Source: Fistulifera solaris
Lineage: Eukaryota > Bacillariophyta > Bacillariophyceae > Naviculales > Stauroneidaceae
Assembly (NCBI GenBank): GCA_030295235.1
Contig: AP026135.1
Span: forward strand, 390,001-454,000
Direction of reading: 5' to 3'
Length of the DNA: 64,000 bases
A program made the translations under genes and the position numbers. The notes under the pieces are model-generated. The model had not been told where the DNA came from and ran no database searches. It was given only the letters and a program-made list of their open reading frames with translations. Below are positions 19,401 through 29,726 of this stretch, one piece after another; position 1 is the stretch's first letter, and each line of letters opens with the position of its first letter.

Positions 19401-20333
19401 TCATTCCGTACTACAGAAATTCTTTGTGCTTTTCACTTTTGAAAGTCGTTGTTGCACGTTATCCTTCGACAGAAGTATCAAAACTCGCTGAGTCAAAATA
19501 CAGCACGGAATAATTTTCTTTGTCAATCTAAAATCCGATATGAAATATTTTGACGTAAAGAATGATAAAAAGAGCGTTGCACCGACCACCATGGGTCCGT
19601 ATTGTTGTAATCGCGCTTGCAGAGTCAATTTTTGGTCCCCCATTTAAAGTCTTTGGATTTGCTGCGCAAGTCGTTGCTAATATTCGAGACTTGATCCAAC
19701 TTTTCCCCGCGATTCAAAAATCTCGTCAATGTTTTTGCGCATGATGCTCTGAATCTCATTCAAGTCTTCGTTCAACTGCGATCGAGCTTGGGGACGCTGT
19801 TCTCGGTATTCGCGCTGCTTTCGTTGAATGATAGGATCGTAGTGAATGAATTGAAAGGGCCGTGCCGCTTGGTCGACTTGATTTCGCCACTGCAAATGCA
19901 ATTTGAGTGTGTGCCTATGCCCAGCCAGTGAGGATTCCGTTCGCATGCAATACTTACATCATTCCCGTATTCCCGAATCATTTCCTGCAAAATAAGATCC
20001 GCAATTTCTTCCAGGTACAAAAACGCCGAACGCTTCGGAAAACTCTCCTCGCACAACGTCAAAAACAGAGATTATCTCGTGCCATATAATAAAAGCAGTA
20101 ATTGCCGGTAGCAATCGACATTTTGTTCGGAGATCTGCAAGAAAACGTGAGTTGAAAAATAAACAATAACACAAAGGGACCGCACGCACGCACCCCGTGG
20201 TCATACGTTTCATGAGCTGCTGCGCATCTTGTTGATGCTTGCTTGTCACCGGTAAGGTATGCGTTGCGGTCGTGCACGCCACTAATGGCAACGAATCCGA
20301 TGTGCGGGCGACTTGCGTTAAAAGAGGAGGCAT
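19401..20333 (-). CDS. SEC22: R-SNARE Sec22 (longin domain)
   Basis: Vesicle SNARE of ER-Golgi traffic. Exons: 20194-20333, 19958-20134 and 19401-19889. The introns (59 and 68 nt) are GT-AG and in phase. The longin domain starts MPPLLTQVARTSDSLPL and continues ARDNLCF, then LTLCEESFPKRSAFLYLEEI. The family block PFQFIHYDPIIQRKQREY precedes the SNARE helix, with NEIQSIMRKNIDEIFESRG holding the zero-layer Arg region. A C-terminal anchor follows (GPMVVGATLFLSFF). Three one-base breaks are inferred: missing T (plus-strand A5, 20061-20065), extra A (plus-strand T4, 19701-19704) and missing A (plus-strand T5, 19629-19633). The corrected length is 268 residues. About 45 residues after the anchor are unusual for Sec22, and the true 3' end may be earlier or spliced. 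Confidence 0.85.
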
Positions 20334-20755
20334 CGAATTGTTTTGTGAGTAGTAAAATGTTTTCCTTGCTTCCGCACCAGAAATAGGTAAATGGATTCGA
20401 TGCAAATGAACTTCACGTTTTATGCACCGCGTCGTGGAGGGAGTGCCGGATGTACGTCAAACGTACTCTCAAGCGAATATTCGTTATTCTTTCCTAGCTC
20501 AACAGTAGTTTTGTTGTGCGATGCGACACGTTTTTCACGTCCCTTTTACGACACGTGGAGTTCGTCTTACTCGTGACTTGACTTTTGTGGAGGGACCCAC
20601 CTCATTGCATTTTTTACCCCGAGGTGGTGAAAAATTTTACTAGTACATGCTATTCTCAACAAAAGACTTGAATCTATTCCCTTTGATCAGTACCGTCGAC
20701 TAAAACTAGATTTATTGACCCTCTGGCGAACGCAAATACGGGAAGCCTTTGTAAC
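20334..20755. promoter_or_regulatory. Divergent intergenic region between Sec22 and EHD-like GTPase
   Basis: 422 nt between head-to-head starts with no supported ORF. An ACACGTGG motif (G-box/E-box core) lies around 20558-20565. No repeat longer than about 10 nt was noticed. Confidence 0.35.
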
Positions 20756-22315
20756 ATGCAGAGAGTATTCTCGATACACACGCTCAGCACCAGTCGATTG
20801 CTCATTTCATTTTTACTTCTCCTCCAGCCATGTTCAGCGGTTCCTTTTCTTAATCGGATACTTCGTATAAGGGCAGGATCGTCTTATCCACATGATGGTC
20901 AGTACTATCCGCCGCCTGATCTACCTCCGTCCTTTCCCGACACTCCGGAACTGCCGCCACCCATCTACGACGAGGAGGATGTTCCTTCCTATCACAACAA
21001 CAACAACAACAATATGCCGCCACCGCCGTTACCTCCACAAGGAGACTTTCCTCGTGACTTTCAGCCACCTCCGCCGCATAGAGATGAGGATTGGGAAAGC
21101 CGGGATGATCTATCCAACACGCCGCAAGACTCGTCCAATGCCATGGATCTTTCGAACTTTGATAAAGAGTTTATTTTGAGGGGACTAGCTCGATTGTATC
21201 GAAAGAAGATTCTTCCTCTGGAACTCGCTTCGCGCTACGGTCATTTCCATTCGCCTCCACTGTCGCCATCCGATTTTGATGCCCCTCCCTTAATCTTGTT
21301 GCTGGGCCAATACAGTGTGGGAAAAACGTCTTTTGTCAAGTATTTACTGGGCCGTGATTTCCCCGGAATTCGCGTGGGGCCCGAGCCGACGACAGATCGC
21401 TTTACGGCCATTCTGTGGGGAGGTCAAGACAAGATCATCCCCGGTGCCGCACTCTGTTCCCAAGCCGACCGTCCTTTTACCGGATTGAATCCGTTTGGGA
21501 ACAACTTCTTGTCGCGGATGGAAGCAGCCGAGTTAGACGCGCCCCTATTGCGGAATGTGACCATTATTGACACTCCGGGCATTCTCTCGGGACAAAAGCA
21601 GCGATCGCGAAACTACGATTACGAAGGTGTCATGAAGTGGTTTGCCGAGCGTGCCGATTTAATCATTGTCATGTTTGATGCGCACAAGTTGGATATTTCG
21701 GATGAATTGAAATCGGTCATGGAACTCATGATCCCCCACTTGGATAAAATACGGATTGTTTTGAACAAGGCCGACAGTATTTCCACACAACAGCTCATGC
21801 GGGTGTACGGCGCCCTCATGTGGTCGTTGGGGAAGGTAATGAATACTCCGGAAGTGTGCCGTGTCTACATGGGAAGCTTCTGGGATGCTCCGTTACAATG
21901 CACCGAGCAGGCGGAACTCTTACAGCGAGAGGAAATGGATTTGTTGCGTGATATCATGATGCTTCCGCAACACGCCGTGATGCGACGAATTAACGAAATG
22001 GTGAAACGGGCTCGTAGTGTGAAAGTGCACGCGTACATAATCCACTATTTGAGGAAACAGTTGCCTCTGACATGGGGAAAACGAGAGAAACAAAAGAGAT
22101 TAATTGGACGGCTCGAATCGGAATTTTTGGCGGCCGCGCGGCGGTACGGGTTGCCGAAAGGAGATTTCCCGGCGCTGGAGCCTATGAGGCAAGCTTTATA
22201 TGAAATCAAGGATTTGAGTGACTTTCCCAAGTTGGACAAGAAACTAGTACGAGAAATGGACAAAGTTTTTTCGCAAGACATTCCTGAACTCCTGGAGCGC
22301 GCCAAGAACCATTAA
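20756..22315 (+). CDS. EHD-like dynamin-family GTPase with N-terminal signal sequence
   Basis: 519 residues, single exon. The GTPase core is of EHD type: P-loop LGQYSVGKTSFVKYLLGRDF, switch I PEPTTDRFTAI, switch II IIDTPGILSGQKQRSRNYDY, a block with WFAERADLIIVMFDAHKLD, and the NKAD base-recognition motif. EHD ATPase/GTPases tubulate and cut membranes in endocytic recycling. Two features are unusual. A signal peptide stands first (RLLISFLLLLQPCSA), then a proline-rich region of ~75 residues with a poly-Asn run. No C-terminal EH domain follows the helical region, which ends LLERAKNH. The leader could send it to the secretory system or, since the cleavage region reads CSAVPF, to a plastid-related compartment; this is inference. 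Divergent from Sec22. Confidence 0.82.
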   Translation: MQRVFSIHTLSTSRLLISFLLLLQPCSAVPFLNRILRIRAGSSYPHDGQYYPPPDLPPSFPDTPELPPPIYDEEDVPSYHNNNNNNMPPPPLPPQGDFPRDFQPPPPHRDEDWESRDDLSNTPQDSSNAMDLSNFDKEFILRGLARLYRKKILPLELASRYGHFHSPPLSPSDFDAPPLILLLGQYSVGKTSFVKYLLGRDFPGIRVGPEPTTDRFTAILWGGQDKIIPGAALCSQADRPFTGLNPFGNNFLSRMEAAELDAPLLRNVTIIDTPGILSGQKQRSRNYDYEGVMKWFAERADLIIVMFDAHKLDISDELKSVMELMIPHLDKIRIVLNKADSISTQQLMRVYGALMWSLGKVMNTPEVCRVYMGSFWDAPLQCTEQAELLQREEMDLLRDIMMLPQHAVMRRINEMVKRARSVKVHAYIIHYLRKQLPLTWGKREKQKRLIGRLESEFLAAARRYGLPKGDFPALEPMRQALYEIKDLSDFPKLDKKLVREMDKVFSQDIPELLERAKNH

Positions 22316-22394
22316 CTTAAAACCACAGAAAACGCAAACATGTTAAAAAGAGACATCGTGTGCTTCTCGTTTTTCAATAGAATACTAATCCAAT

Positions 22395-22740
22395 TTAACC
22401 AGACTTGGCCACCGATGTGGCGGGTTCGCTGGAGATCGTGAATTCCGCTGGTTTCACCATGCTCGTCAATTCGTAGACGACCGGCTTTCGGTTAATGTCG
22501 GCCGGGCTGGACTTTTTCGGACGCTTGGACTTGGCCCATTTCGCACCCTTATCGTTGGCGTGCTTGGCAAAGCAGATTGTTCTGAAAGTAATAGAGACAA
22601 GAAGTTGAGTCTTGATAAAGCGTGACTGACTGAGAACGCAACGACACGTACCGAGATCGATCGGAAACAACGCCGAACGGAGCGAATGCCGCAGCATTAG
22701 CAATCAGAAGAGCAAGGAGAAAGGAAATAATTTGCATCAT
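22395..22740 (-). CDS. Plastid ribosomal protein PSRP-6 / cL38-like
   Basis: 91 residues. Exons 22652-22740 and 22395-22581; the 70-nt intron joins SDRSR to TICFAKHAND in phase. The N-terminus (MMQIISFLLALLIANAAAFAP) is a signal peptide with a clear AAAFAP plastid-entry motif. The mature part, HANDKGAKWAKSKRPKKSSP followed by ADINRKPVVYELTSMVKPAEFT, follows the plant plastid-specific 50S protein PSRP-6 (cL38), which has the pattern RPKKxxPxDIxRKPxVY. It is thus predicted to bind the large subunit of plastid ribosomes. The gene is head-to-head with the plastid S1-domain gene. The match is by motif from memory and should hold well because the motif is specific. Confidence 0.75.
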
Positions 22741-23123
22741 TGCTGGTGAATATCGAAGACAAAGAGGATGTCGTTGCTTGTTGCCGATAGGAAGGAAGAT
22801 GATGAGTTTTTTGTTCGGTTGCAGCAAAGCGTTGATGTGTGGCGTGCAATTGCCGTTTTCGCCGAGTACTGACTACCGTACGGTAGCTGGTCCAAAACGG
22901 TACTCAGTCTACTCTGTGTTTCATACAAGAAAGAATATGGAAGTACGTCATAGAAGCCCCGACGCCTTGCAGACAGACGAAGTGCCCATCAACGCTGACC
23001 GCTAAACATAACAACAGCAACCAGAAAAAGTTGACTGACACATCGATTTGCGATTCTGGGTTGCTGTTACCTTGTGCAAGCGAAAGTAATCATCTGATTT
23101 TTCTATTGTATTTCATATCAAGC
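22741..23123. promoter_or_regulatory. Shared divergent promoter region of two plastid translation genes
   Basis: 383 nt between the starts of PSRP-6 (-) and the S1 protein (+). It contains a perfect 14-nt palindrome CTACCGTACGGTAG at 22873-22886. No supported gene is present. Confidence 0.5.
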
Positions 23124-24313
23124 ATGCACTTCTCAACAACTGCTGTTTCTGCCTTCCTTTTTCGGTTGGGTCCGTGTCAGCCTTCTCTCCCGCTCCTGCT
23201 TCGGGTAAGTTCTCTTGTCAGCGTTCCGTTACGAAAAAGCACTTTATATCGTCTGTTTCGCACCAAAAACCCTGTTTTTACTCGCGTCACAAACGCTGCT
23301 TTCTCTAATTATCCCAATTTCATTTTTCATTAAGGTTTCGTTGCTAGCCGAGTATCCTCTGGAGTGTCTCCAGCCGTCGCCGATGTCGTGGCTTCCCATG
23401 CCTCGGGATGCGTTTGTGCGGCTTGCTCTCGTCGCAAGACTATGATTCTCTTTGCCGATGTTGCAGAAGTCCCTGGAGAAGTCGCTGCCATGGATGGTAT
23501 TGAAAGCGAGGACGAAGCGCACAACGCGGAACGCCCCGCTCGAAAATCATTGAAAAGAAAGGTCCGCAGGGCAAGCCACTCAGTGAGTACAAGGTAGGCG
23601 ATACGGTGAAAGGACGAGTCAAGACGATTGCCAGCTACGGCGCTTTCATTGATATCGGTGCCCAGACGGATGGCCTTTTGCACATCTCCCAGCTCTCGGT
23701 TGGTTTCGTCAAGGACGTCAAGGAGATTCTCGAACTCAACTCGGAAATTGATGTCCGCATCACCAATATTGACGAGAAGAAGAACCAAGTGGCTCTGTCT
23801 CTTCTTTCGGCCGAACAAGCCGAAGAAGCCAAGGCACAAGCCCCGGCTCCTCCTCAGCAAAAGGAACGACAGCAGAGACAGCAACGATCGGACGATAGTG
23901 CCGTCGTCAATGGCTTGAAGGAGAAGGGTTGGGATCAAAACAAATTTGTGGAGGGTACCGTAGTCAGCACCGTCGATTTTGGAGCGTTTGTTCGAATTAA
24001 TGCCGCGGACTTGAACCCAGAAGTGGAAGGAGAACTAGACGGTTTGGTGCACATTTCGGCCTTGTCGGTGGGACGCGTCAGCTCGGTAGATAGCGCGGTC
24101 AAGGTCAACGAGAAAGTACAAGTCCGTGTCAAGGAAATTGCCAACCGAAAAGTATCATTGACAATGGTTTCGGCAGAGGACGAAGAGACCATCTCGGAGG
24201 CAAAGGCAATCAAGGACGTTGGTCCTGGAAACGCCAACTGGAAGGAAGACTCTGCCAAAATCCAAATGCCAACATTCAAGAATGGTCCAGTTGTGATGGA
24301 CCTTCGTAAATAG
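23124..24313 (+). CDS. Plastid-targeted protein with two S1 RNA-binding domains
   Basis: Exons 23124-23204 and 23335-24313 (intron 130 nt). Two missing bases are inferred: in T5 (23158-23162) and in A4 (23543-23546). The first correction turns the leader into MHFSTTAVSAFLFSVGSVSA followed by FSPAPA, a signal peptide plus ASAFAP-like motif. That supports both the correction and plastid import. The corrected protein has ~353 residues. S1 domain 1: KVGDTVKGRVKTIASYGAFI...DGLLHISQLS. S1 domain 2: KFVEGTVVSTVDFGAFVRIN...DGLVHISALSVGRV, with VQVRVKEIANRKVSLTM. A CVCAACSRRK segment follows the transit region. The two-S1 layout resembles plastid ribosome-associated S1 proteins and the S1 part of plastid PETs, but no EF-Ts domain follows. 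Likely role: mRNA or rRNA binding in plastid translation. Confidence 0.75.
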
Positions 24314-24417
24314 ACATTCTATGAAACAATAATGCTTCTTTAATGAAAGTTATTCTTCTATTTCCGTTGCTGATCAATGCCTCAGAAATGCGAAAGTTCA
24401 AAATTGTAAATACCCAG

Positions 24418-27400
24418 TTATTCGTCGTCCATGAAGGCGATCTGCTGCAACACCCGTCTTTCGTCGGGATCAGTGAGAATTTGCGCCTCACCGGTGAGTC
24501 GGGAGAATATCCCGGCACTCTTTGGTTTTGCCTCGGCGCCTTGTTCGAGACGGCGGCTGATTATAGCAAAGAATTCCGGATAAATCCTATCAAATCCATT
24601 ATCTTCGCAAACCTCTTTACTCACGGTCCACACTTCTTCAGCTTGATCGGTCTTGCCTTTGTGATGGTGGAGTTCTCCGAGAAGAAAAACAGCCATTGCG
24701 TAGTCTATGGTTTCACTTGTATCTTCGTCTTCTTGTAATTCGCATACTCGGACGAACTCGTTTAAATGAACCAGAGCCTCATCAACATGATTCAACAGAA
24801 AATGAACGAGGCCGAGACTCCTCGAAGTGTTTCCAGTTAAAATGTGATCTCTACCGAATCGTTCCAACCTGGTCTCGCGGAACTTGTTAAACATGCTAAG
24901 ACTGTCCTCAAAATCGCCTTTGCCGACCATTGCGTGTCCCTTTGCATTCTCGATTCTCTTTGCCATTTCAGAATTTTTGTCGATCAACTCTAGACCTTTC
25001 TCATAGACGCTGATAGCGCTGTCGTACTCCAGCTGCATTCGATAGAGATTACCAATTTCAAATAATGTGAGACATGTTTCTTCGGCTTTATCGTAACCTT
25101 TTCGAACTTCTAGTGCGCTCGTCAGATACTCTAGAGCAAGATTCCGATCGCGGCGCCTTCTTGCCAAGACACCGAGGAAATGAGAAGTTTCTGCTATCAA
25201 TGAATCTTGGTTATGAACTTTACGGATAGCGTACGCTTTCGTAAAGTTACCCTCGGCTTCATCAACTGCATGTCGTTTTAGCTCAATTTCTCCGATCCGC
25301 TGATACGCTTTCGCGATTTCATGATGATCAGAGGATCTAGTGTTTTCGACGACTTTGATAAACTGTGTGAACGCTTGAATCGCCTCATCTAATTCGCCCT
25401 TCTGCTCGAGAACGTCGCCTATCGCATAAATGATATCGGCCATCCTGTCCGTATCTTCGCCATGGACTCGCTGCAGTATTTCGCGGACCTTGTCATACAC
25501 AGCAATCGCCTCATCGTATGCTTTCAGCGAGCAATGAACATTTCCAATCGCCTTCAATCTATCAACGACAAAAAGACTGTCCCCAAAATGTGTGATTTGA
25601 ATTTCAAGAGCATTTTCCAAAAACGTTATACCTTCATTCGATTTCCCCATTTCTATGAAAGAATGTGCTAGATCTGTGAATCCGGCTGCACGCTCCAGTG
25701 ATATCGGGCGCTCGTCAGTGAGGACAATGCTAGCTTTCAGCAACTCGACAGATTTTTCAGTTTCCCCTCTTATGAAGAACGTCCTTGCCATGAAACGAAG
25801 GTCATATGCAGACTTGTCGAGTAGCAGAGTTGGAGACTTCTTGATCAAATCAACAGCGACCCTGAACGCCTCGGAGCTGGAGTAGTAGTCTCCTCGAAGA
25901 AAATGAAGCTTTCCTTTCAAAAGTTGAATTTCATGGTCAACGTCATCGACATTTAGGTAGCTTAGAATGTCGATGGCTGCTTCGAAGCGCTCCTTGGCAT
26001 CTTCAGCCCGGTCAAGTTCTATAAAAACATCCCCTAGGCATGTATACGCGGATACCAAATCGAGACTTTTCTCGCTCGTCTTCTCTTTCATTTGTAAACA
26101 CTCAAGAAAAAGAGTTTGTGCGTTCTCAAAATCACCCAGTATTGAGAAAAGCTGTGCTTGTCTAAGCAATATCGAACTTAGTTCCAGCTTCCAATTATTC
26201 GGATCCGCTCGAAGCTTGTCGCAGATGACATTGTAAAATTGGGCAGCCTCAGTGTAGTGGCATGCAGCCACCAGTGCCGACGAAACCAGCTGTAACATAT
26301 CCGGGTAGAGAACGTGAAGATCAGATCCTTGCTCCATGATTGAGTGGCAGGTCTTCGCTTTTTGCAGTCCAATATCTGCTTGATTTAGATTTAAATGACA
26401 AAAACTTTCCCCGTAAAGGGATGTTGCCACGATGGCGTCAGAGACGTCCATATCCTGAACTTCCTCAAAGTAACCAGCAGCGATTTCAAAGAATTTCAGT
26501 CCGGTCAGCAAAAAGCCAATCCTGTTGCATATCTGCGCAATTACTTGACTGGCATGTTCGACACTATCAAAACTTTTCCCTGCCAGTTCCTTCACCATAT
26601 CGACTGTGCGTCTAAAAACTAATGTTACTCCACCAACCAGCTCATCCCTGAAACGCTCTTGTAAGGCAACACAATCCAGCATCTGGGTATTCATCGCCTT
26701 GTCCCATCCGAGAGTATCGACGCGGGCTCTAAGGAACTGCTCGTCGGTAAGAATCTTCTCCGCTGTGGTGAGCATGTTTCCTTTTAACATATGTTCAGGA
26801 AGTCGTCGCAGGGCGTACTCCAAGCTACCCGATTTGGCTTCTTTCATGTTTACCTGAATTCTACGCGTAATAAAAGTTGTGGCGAATGCCTCATTCCATT
26901 TAGTTGTGGTCACTTCAAACGAAGCCTCCAAAAACATTTCTCTAGCCATCAAAGTTGCGAATTCTCCATACAACTTATGGTGTATTTGGACCCAAGGGTT
27001 TCTTTCCTCGTCGTCGAAAACATGAATCACACCCATGTGTATCAAACCTTCTGCAATAAGCCAGGCAAGTTTCGGTATGCCGGATTGTGAGATGCCGGTG
27101 TTTTGAAGTTCCTCTCTCGCAAGAGGCTCGGTCGCAAGAATGTGTTCCCAGAGAAGCAATACAGCGTCCAGGGGAACACGGTGAGGAAAAAACAACTTCG
27201 AGCGCTGCTAAGCACAGGACGAAAACCACCGATGTTATGTTTGTATTGCTTGTCGTAGGACCCATCATGAGACTTAAGACGTCAAAGACAAACATGTTTG
27301 GGTCCATCTCTTCGTGTTCGTCTTCGCTTGTCTCCCTTCGTTCTGATTGAGCCAAGCTCTCCATGTCAAGCAGAATCTCTTCTATTGCTTTTTGGTGACC

Positions 27401-28753
27401 AGCCGTAACCTGTTTTAAATGAAACCATCTTGCCACAGATCGCACGGTCAGAGGATTGAATTCGCACCTTGTCACAATTTCTTTCACTTCAGCTGTAGTT
27501 CCCATAATATGGTCTACAGGGAGACTAGCTTCCGCAAGGAAAAGCTCGATTGCTTCCCCTTCATCCAAGATATCGAGCTGAACTGGCCAGTCAACCCCAT
27601 CGATCTCTTTATGCGAAGTAGTCAGTATGATGGACTGACTGTCACTAAATCTAAACCACTTGATCCATCTGGAGTCGATTAGATCATCAAGTATCAGCAA
27701 AACACTCAATTCTTCGCGCTCGACATATTCTGCCATGATTTTGCGAGCTTGACTCATCAGCGATTGCTCTCTAACTTGTTTGAGTCCCCATTCTTCGATA
27801 CGGTCCACAGGTTCTGGCCATCCGAGATTGACGGACATTTGCTCGCTTAAAGAGGACAAGTACTCGATATATTTCGCGTAAGTCATTTCGTCTTTGTCTA
27901 GATTCAACCAAAGCACAGTGAACACTCGCAAAATCGACGGGTTGCTCGCCACTTGGGCGGCGAGCGTTGTCTTCCCCAGCCCATCTTTGGTCGACCAAAT
28001 CGAGATACAAACTCCCGCTTCATCTTTGAGACGATCCAGTACCTGATTCACGGAATCATGTCGCGGTCGTGGTTGACCTCCACGAATTTTCCAAAACACT
28101 TCGCGTTGTAACAGAGTCGGGGCATCCGAATAATTGGTAGTCAACTTTTTGACGTCGAACGAACAGGCATCCAACAGTCCGCTACTACTTGGCACCCACG
28201 ACAGCGATACCAGAACACGATAGGCCCGTCTCCGAAAACTTGCCGGGGCTATCTTAGAATCTGGCACTTCGTGTTGAAGCCGTTCCCATAATTGCCCAAT
28301 GTCGTTCGAAAGGACCCAATCGTCGGAATAGGATAATAAGACTTCGAGCAGAGTGACAAAGCGACAAGAAACATCCCGATCCGAGTGTTCAATCGTCTGC
28401 GTCAGCAAGTCGACCAGCGTGATCAGGCGACGATATTCTGATTTCTGAATATCTTCTACATCGAGAAACGCGCGCTCAAGTGAGGTCACGTGCTCGATGA
28501 AAAGAGCGCGGTGTTTCATCTGCTGCACGAGTTTTCGCCACGCATCGATGACGTTTAGACGTGTTTCTTCTCGTCGTTTGGAATTCTCCTTCAAATCATG
28601 AACGGATAACGCGGTGGGAAGACTTTGACCGCGTATCGTTAATAAAGCAATTTCCTGTTGATAAGCATCCTCGACGAGTTTATCGAATTCGATCAAGTTC
28701 TCGGGAAGTTTTGTTTCCTCTTGGAGATCGGCGACTGAGGACATCTCTGACAT
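24418..28753 (-). CDS. NB-ARC-TPR STAND ATPase
   Basis: About 1444 residues after removing one base at T6 (plus-strand A6, 27187-27192), which joins VFVLCLAALE to VVFPHRVPLD. Layout: a helical N-terminal region of ~230 residues of unknown family; an NB-ARC ATPase with P-loop IWSTKDGLGKTTLAAQVA, a Walker B region SVLLILDDLID and a sensor strand SIILTTSHKEI; a winged-helix-like region; then ~15 TPR/kinesin-light-chain-type repeats to the C-terminus (for example AEEVW, AIQAFTQFIKVVE). STAND proteins of this kind switch between ADP-bound monomer and ATP-bound oligomer on ligand binding, and many act in immunity or cell death. Ligand and output here are unknown. It is homologous to the gene at 58885-64000 over the linker between NB-ARC and TPR. 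Divergent from Tim10. Confidence 0.82.
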
Positions 28754-29151
28754 CCCAACAATGTAACAGCGGATCCGTCTATTTCTCTATTTATACGCTT
28801 TGACGATGATCACCATGGCAGAATCGAGGATGTGAAGACAACAACAAATAATAATCTGTTTCGCATCTGCAAACCGCACTTTTTTCGTTAAGGTTAAGGG
28901 AAAAGTCCTCATCCGTGAGACAATTTTTTTCACTCGTGTTTGGCCCTTGTCCTTTTACAAAAAGACATTATACTTATTTGAAGGAATGCGGAACGTCTTT
29001 GTTCATAAAACATTGAAAGACGTCCTCGTTCTTTTTTTTACGGAGCAACACGCGATGATGCTCGCAGAAAGAGTGGCAGCCACATTAACATCAAAAGCGA
29101 CTATCAATCCCTCGCTAATTCAATAATTTAAGAAATAAAAGGACGCGAAAC
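28754..29151. promoter_or_regulatory. Divergent intergenic region between NB-ARC-TPR gene and Tim10
   Basis: 398 nt between head-to-head starts. It is A/T-rich with several T runs. Two GACGT-containing sites occur around 28994-29025. No ORF or long repeat is supported. Confidence 0.3.
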
Positions 29152-29592
29152 ATGAGTTGGCTCTCCGGTGGACAGCAACAACAAGGGCCGGACCCGGTAC
29201 AAGCTGCGAAAGTTGAGATGGAAATGTACACAGGTACGAGATGCTTATTTTTTCTGGAACAGTCGAGGCCGCTATACGTCACTCTCACTTTTCCTGCAGA
29301 TCTGTTCAATAAGATTGCTTCTTCCTGCTTCACGAAGTGTGCCGCTCGGCGTCATCGCGATCCGGATATTACATTGGGGGAAATGACGTGTACCGTAAGT
29401 AGTACAGCCTTGATCGCTTCCTCGTGTCGTTGGCTTATTCTAGCTCTCAACTCATGTTTTGCCCCGCAGGACCGATGCGTTTCCAAATATTTGGAGACTC
29501 AGCAACGTGTCGGAGTCATTCTACAAAAGGCGAACGAGGCACAATTAGAACAACAGCAAAATATGGCTCAAATGCAGCAGCGACTCGGATAA
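29152..29592 (+). CDS. TIM10: Mitochondrial small Tim chaperone Tim10
   Basis: 99 residues from three exons: 29152-29233, 29300-29394 and 29470-29592 (introns of 66 and 75 nt, both GT-AG and in phase). The spliced protein has the twin CX3C motif of small Tims: CFTKC, then CTDRC across the second splice junction, in the context DLFNKIASSCFTKC and CTDRCVSKYLETQQRVG. The N-terminal QAAKVEMEMYTDLFNK helix fits Tim10. Tim10 with Tim9 forms a hexamer in the intermembrane space that escorts hydrophobic carrier proteins to the inner membrane. The C-terminus is Gln-rich. Confidence 0.93.
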   Translation: MSWLSGGQQQQGPDPVQAAKVEMEMYTGTRCLFFLEQSRPLYVTLTFPADLFNKIASSCFTKCAARRHRDPDITLGEMTCTVSSTALIASSCRWLILALNSCFAPQDRCVSKYLETQQRVGVILQKANEAQLEQQQNMAQMQQRLG

Positions 29593-29726
29593 TTTTTATA
29601 GTGTTTCCACTCGAGAGATAAAAATGTGTGCCTTGTGAAATATAATAGCCTTTACATGCATCCAAGCAATATTGTTTACAGACTTTATAGTGCTTATGAA
29701 TGAATAATTAGTTACAGTAGTTTGTT

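Noticed and set aside
23330-23938. 202-codon minus-strand ORF opposite the S1 protein
   Set aside because: Shadow of the S1-domain coding strand.
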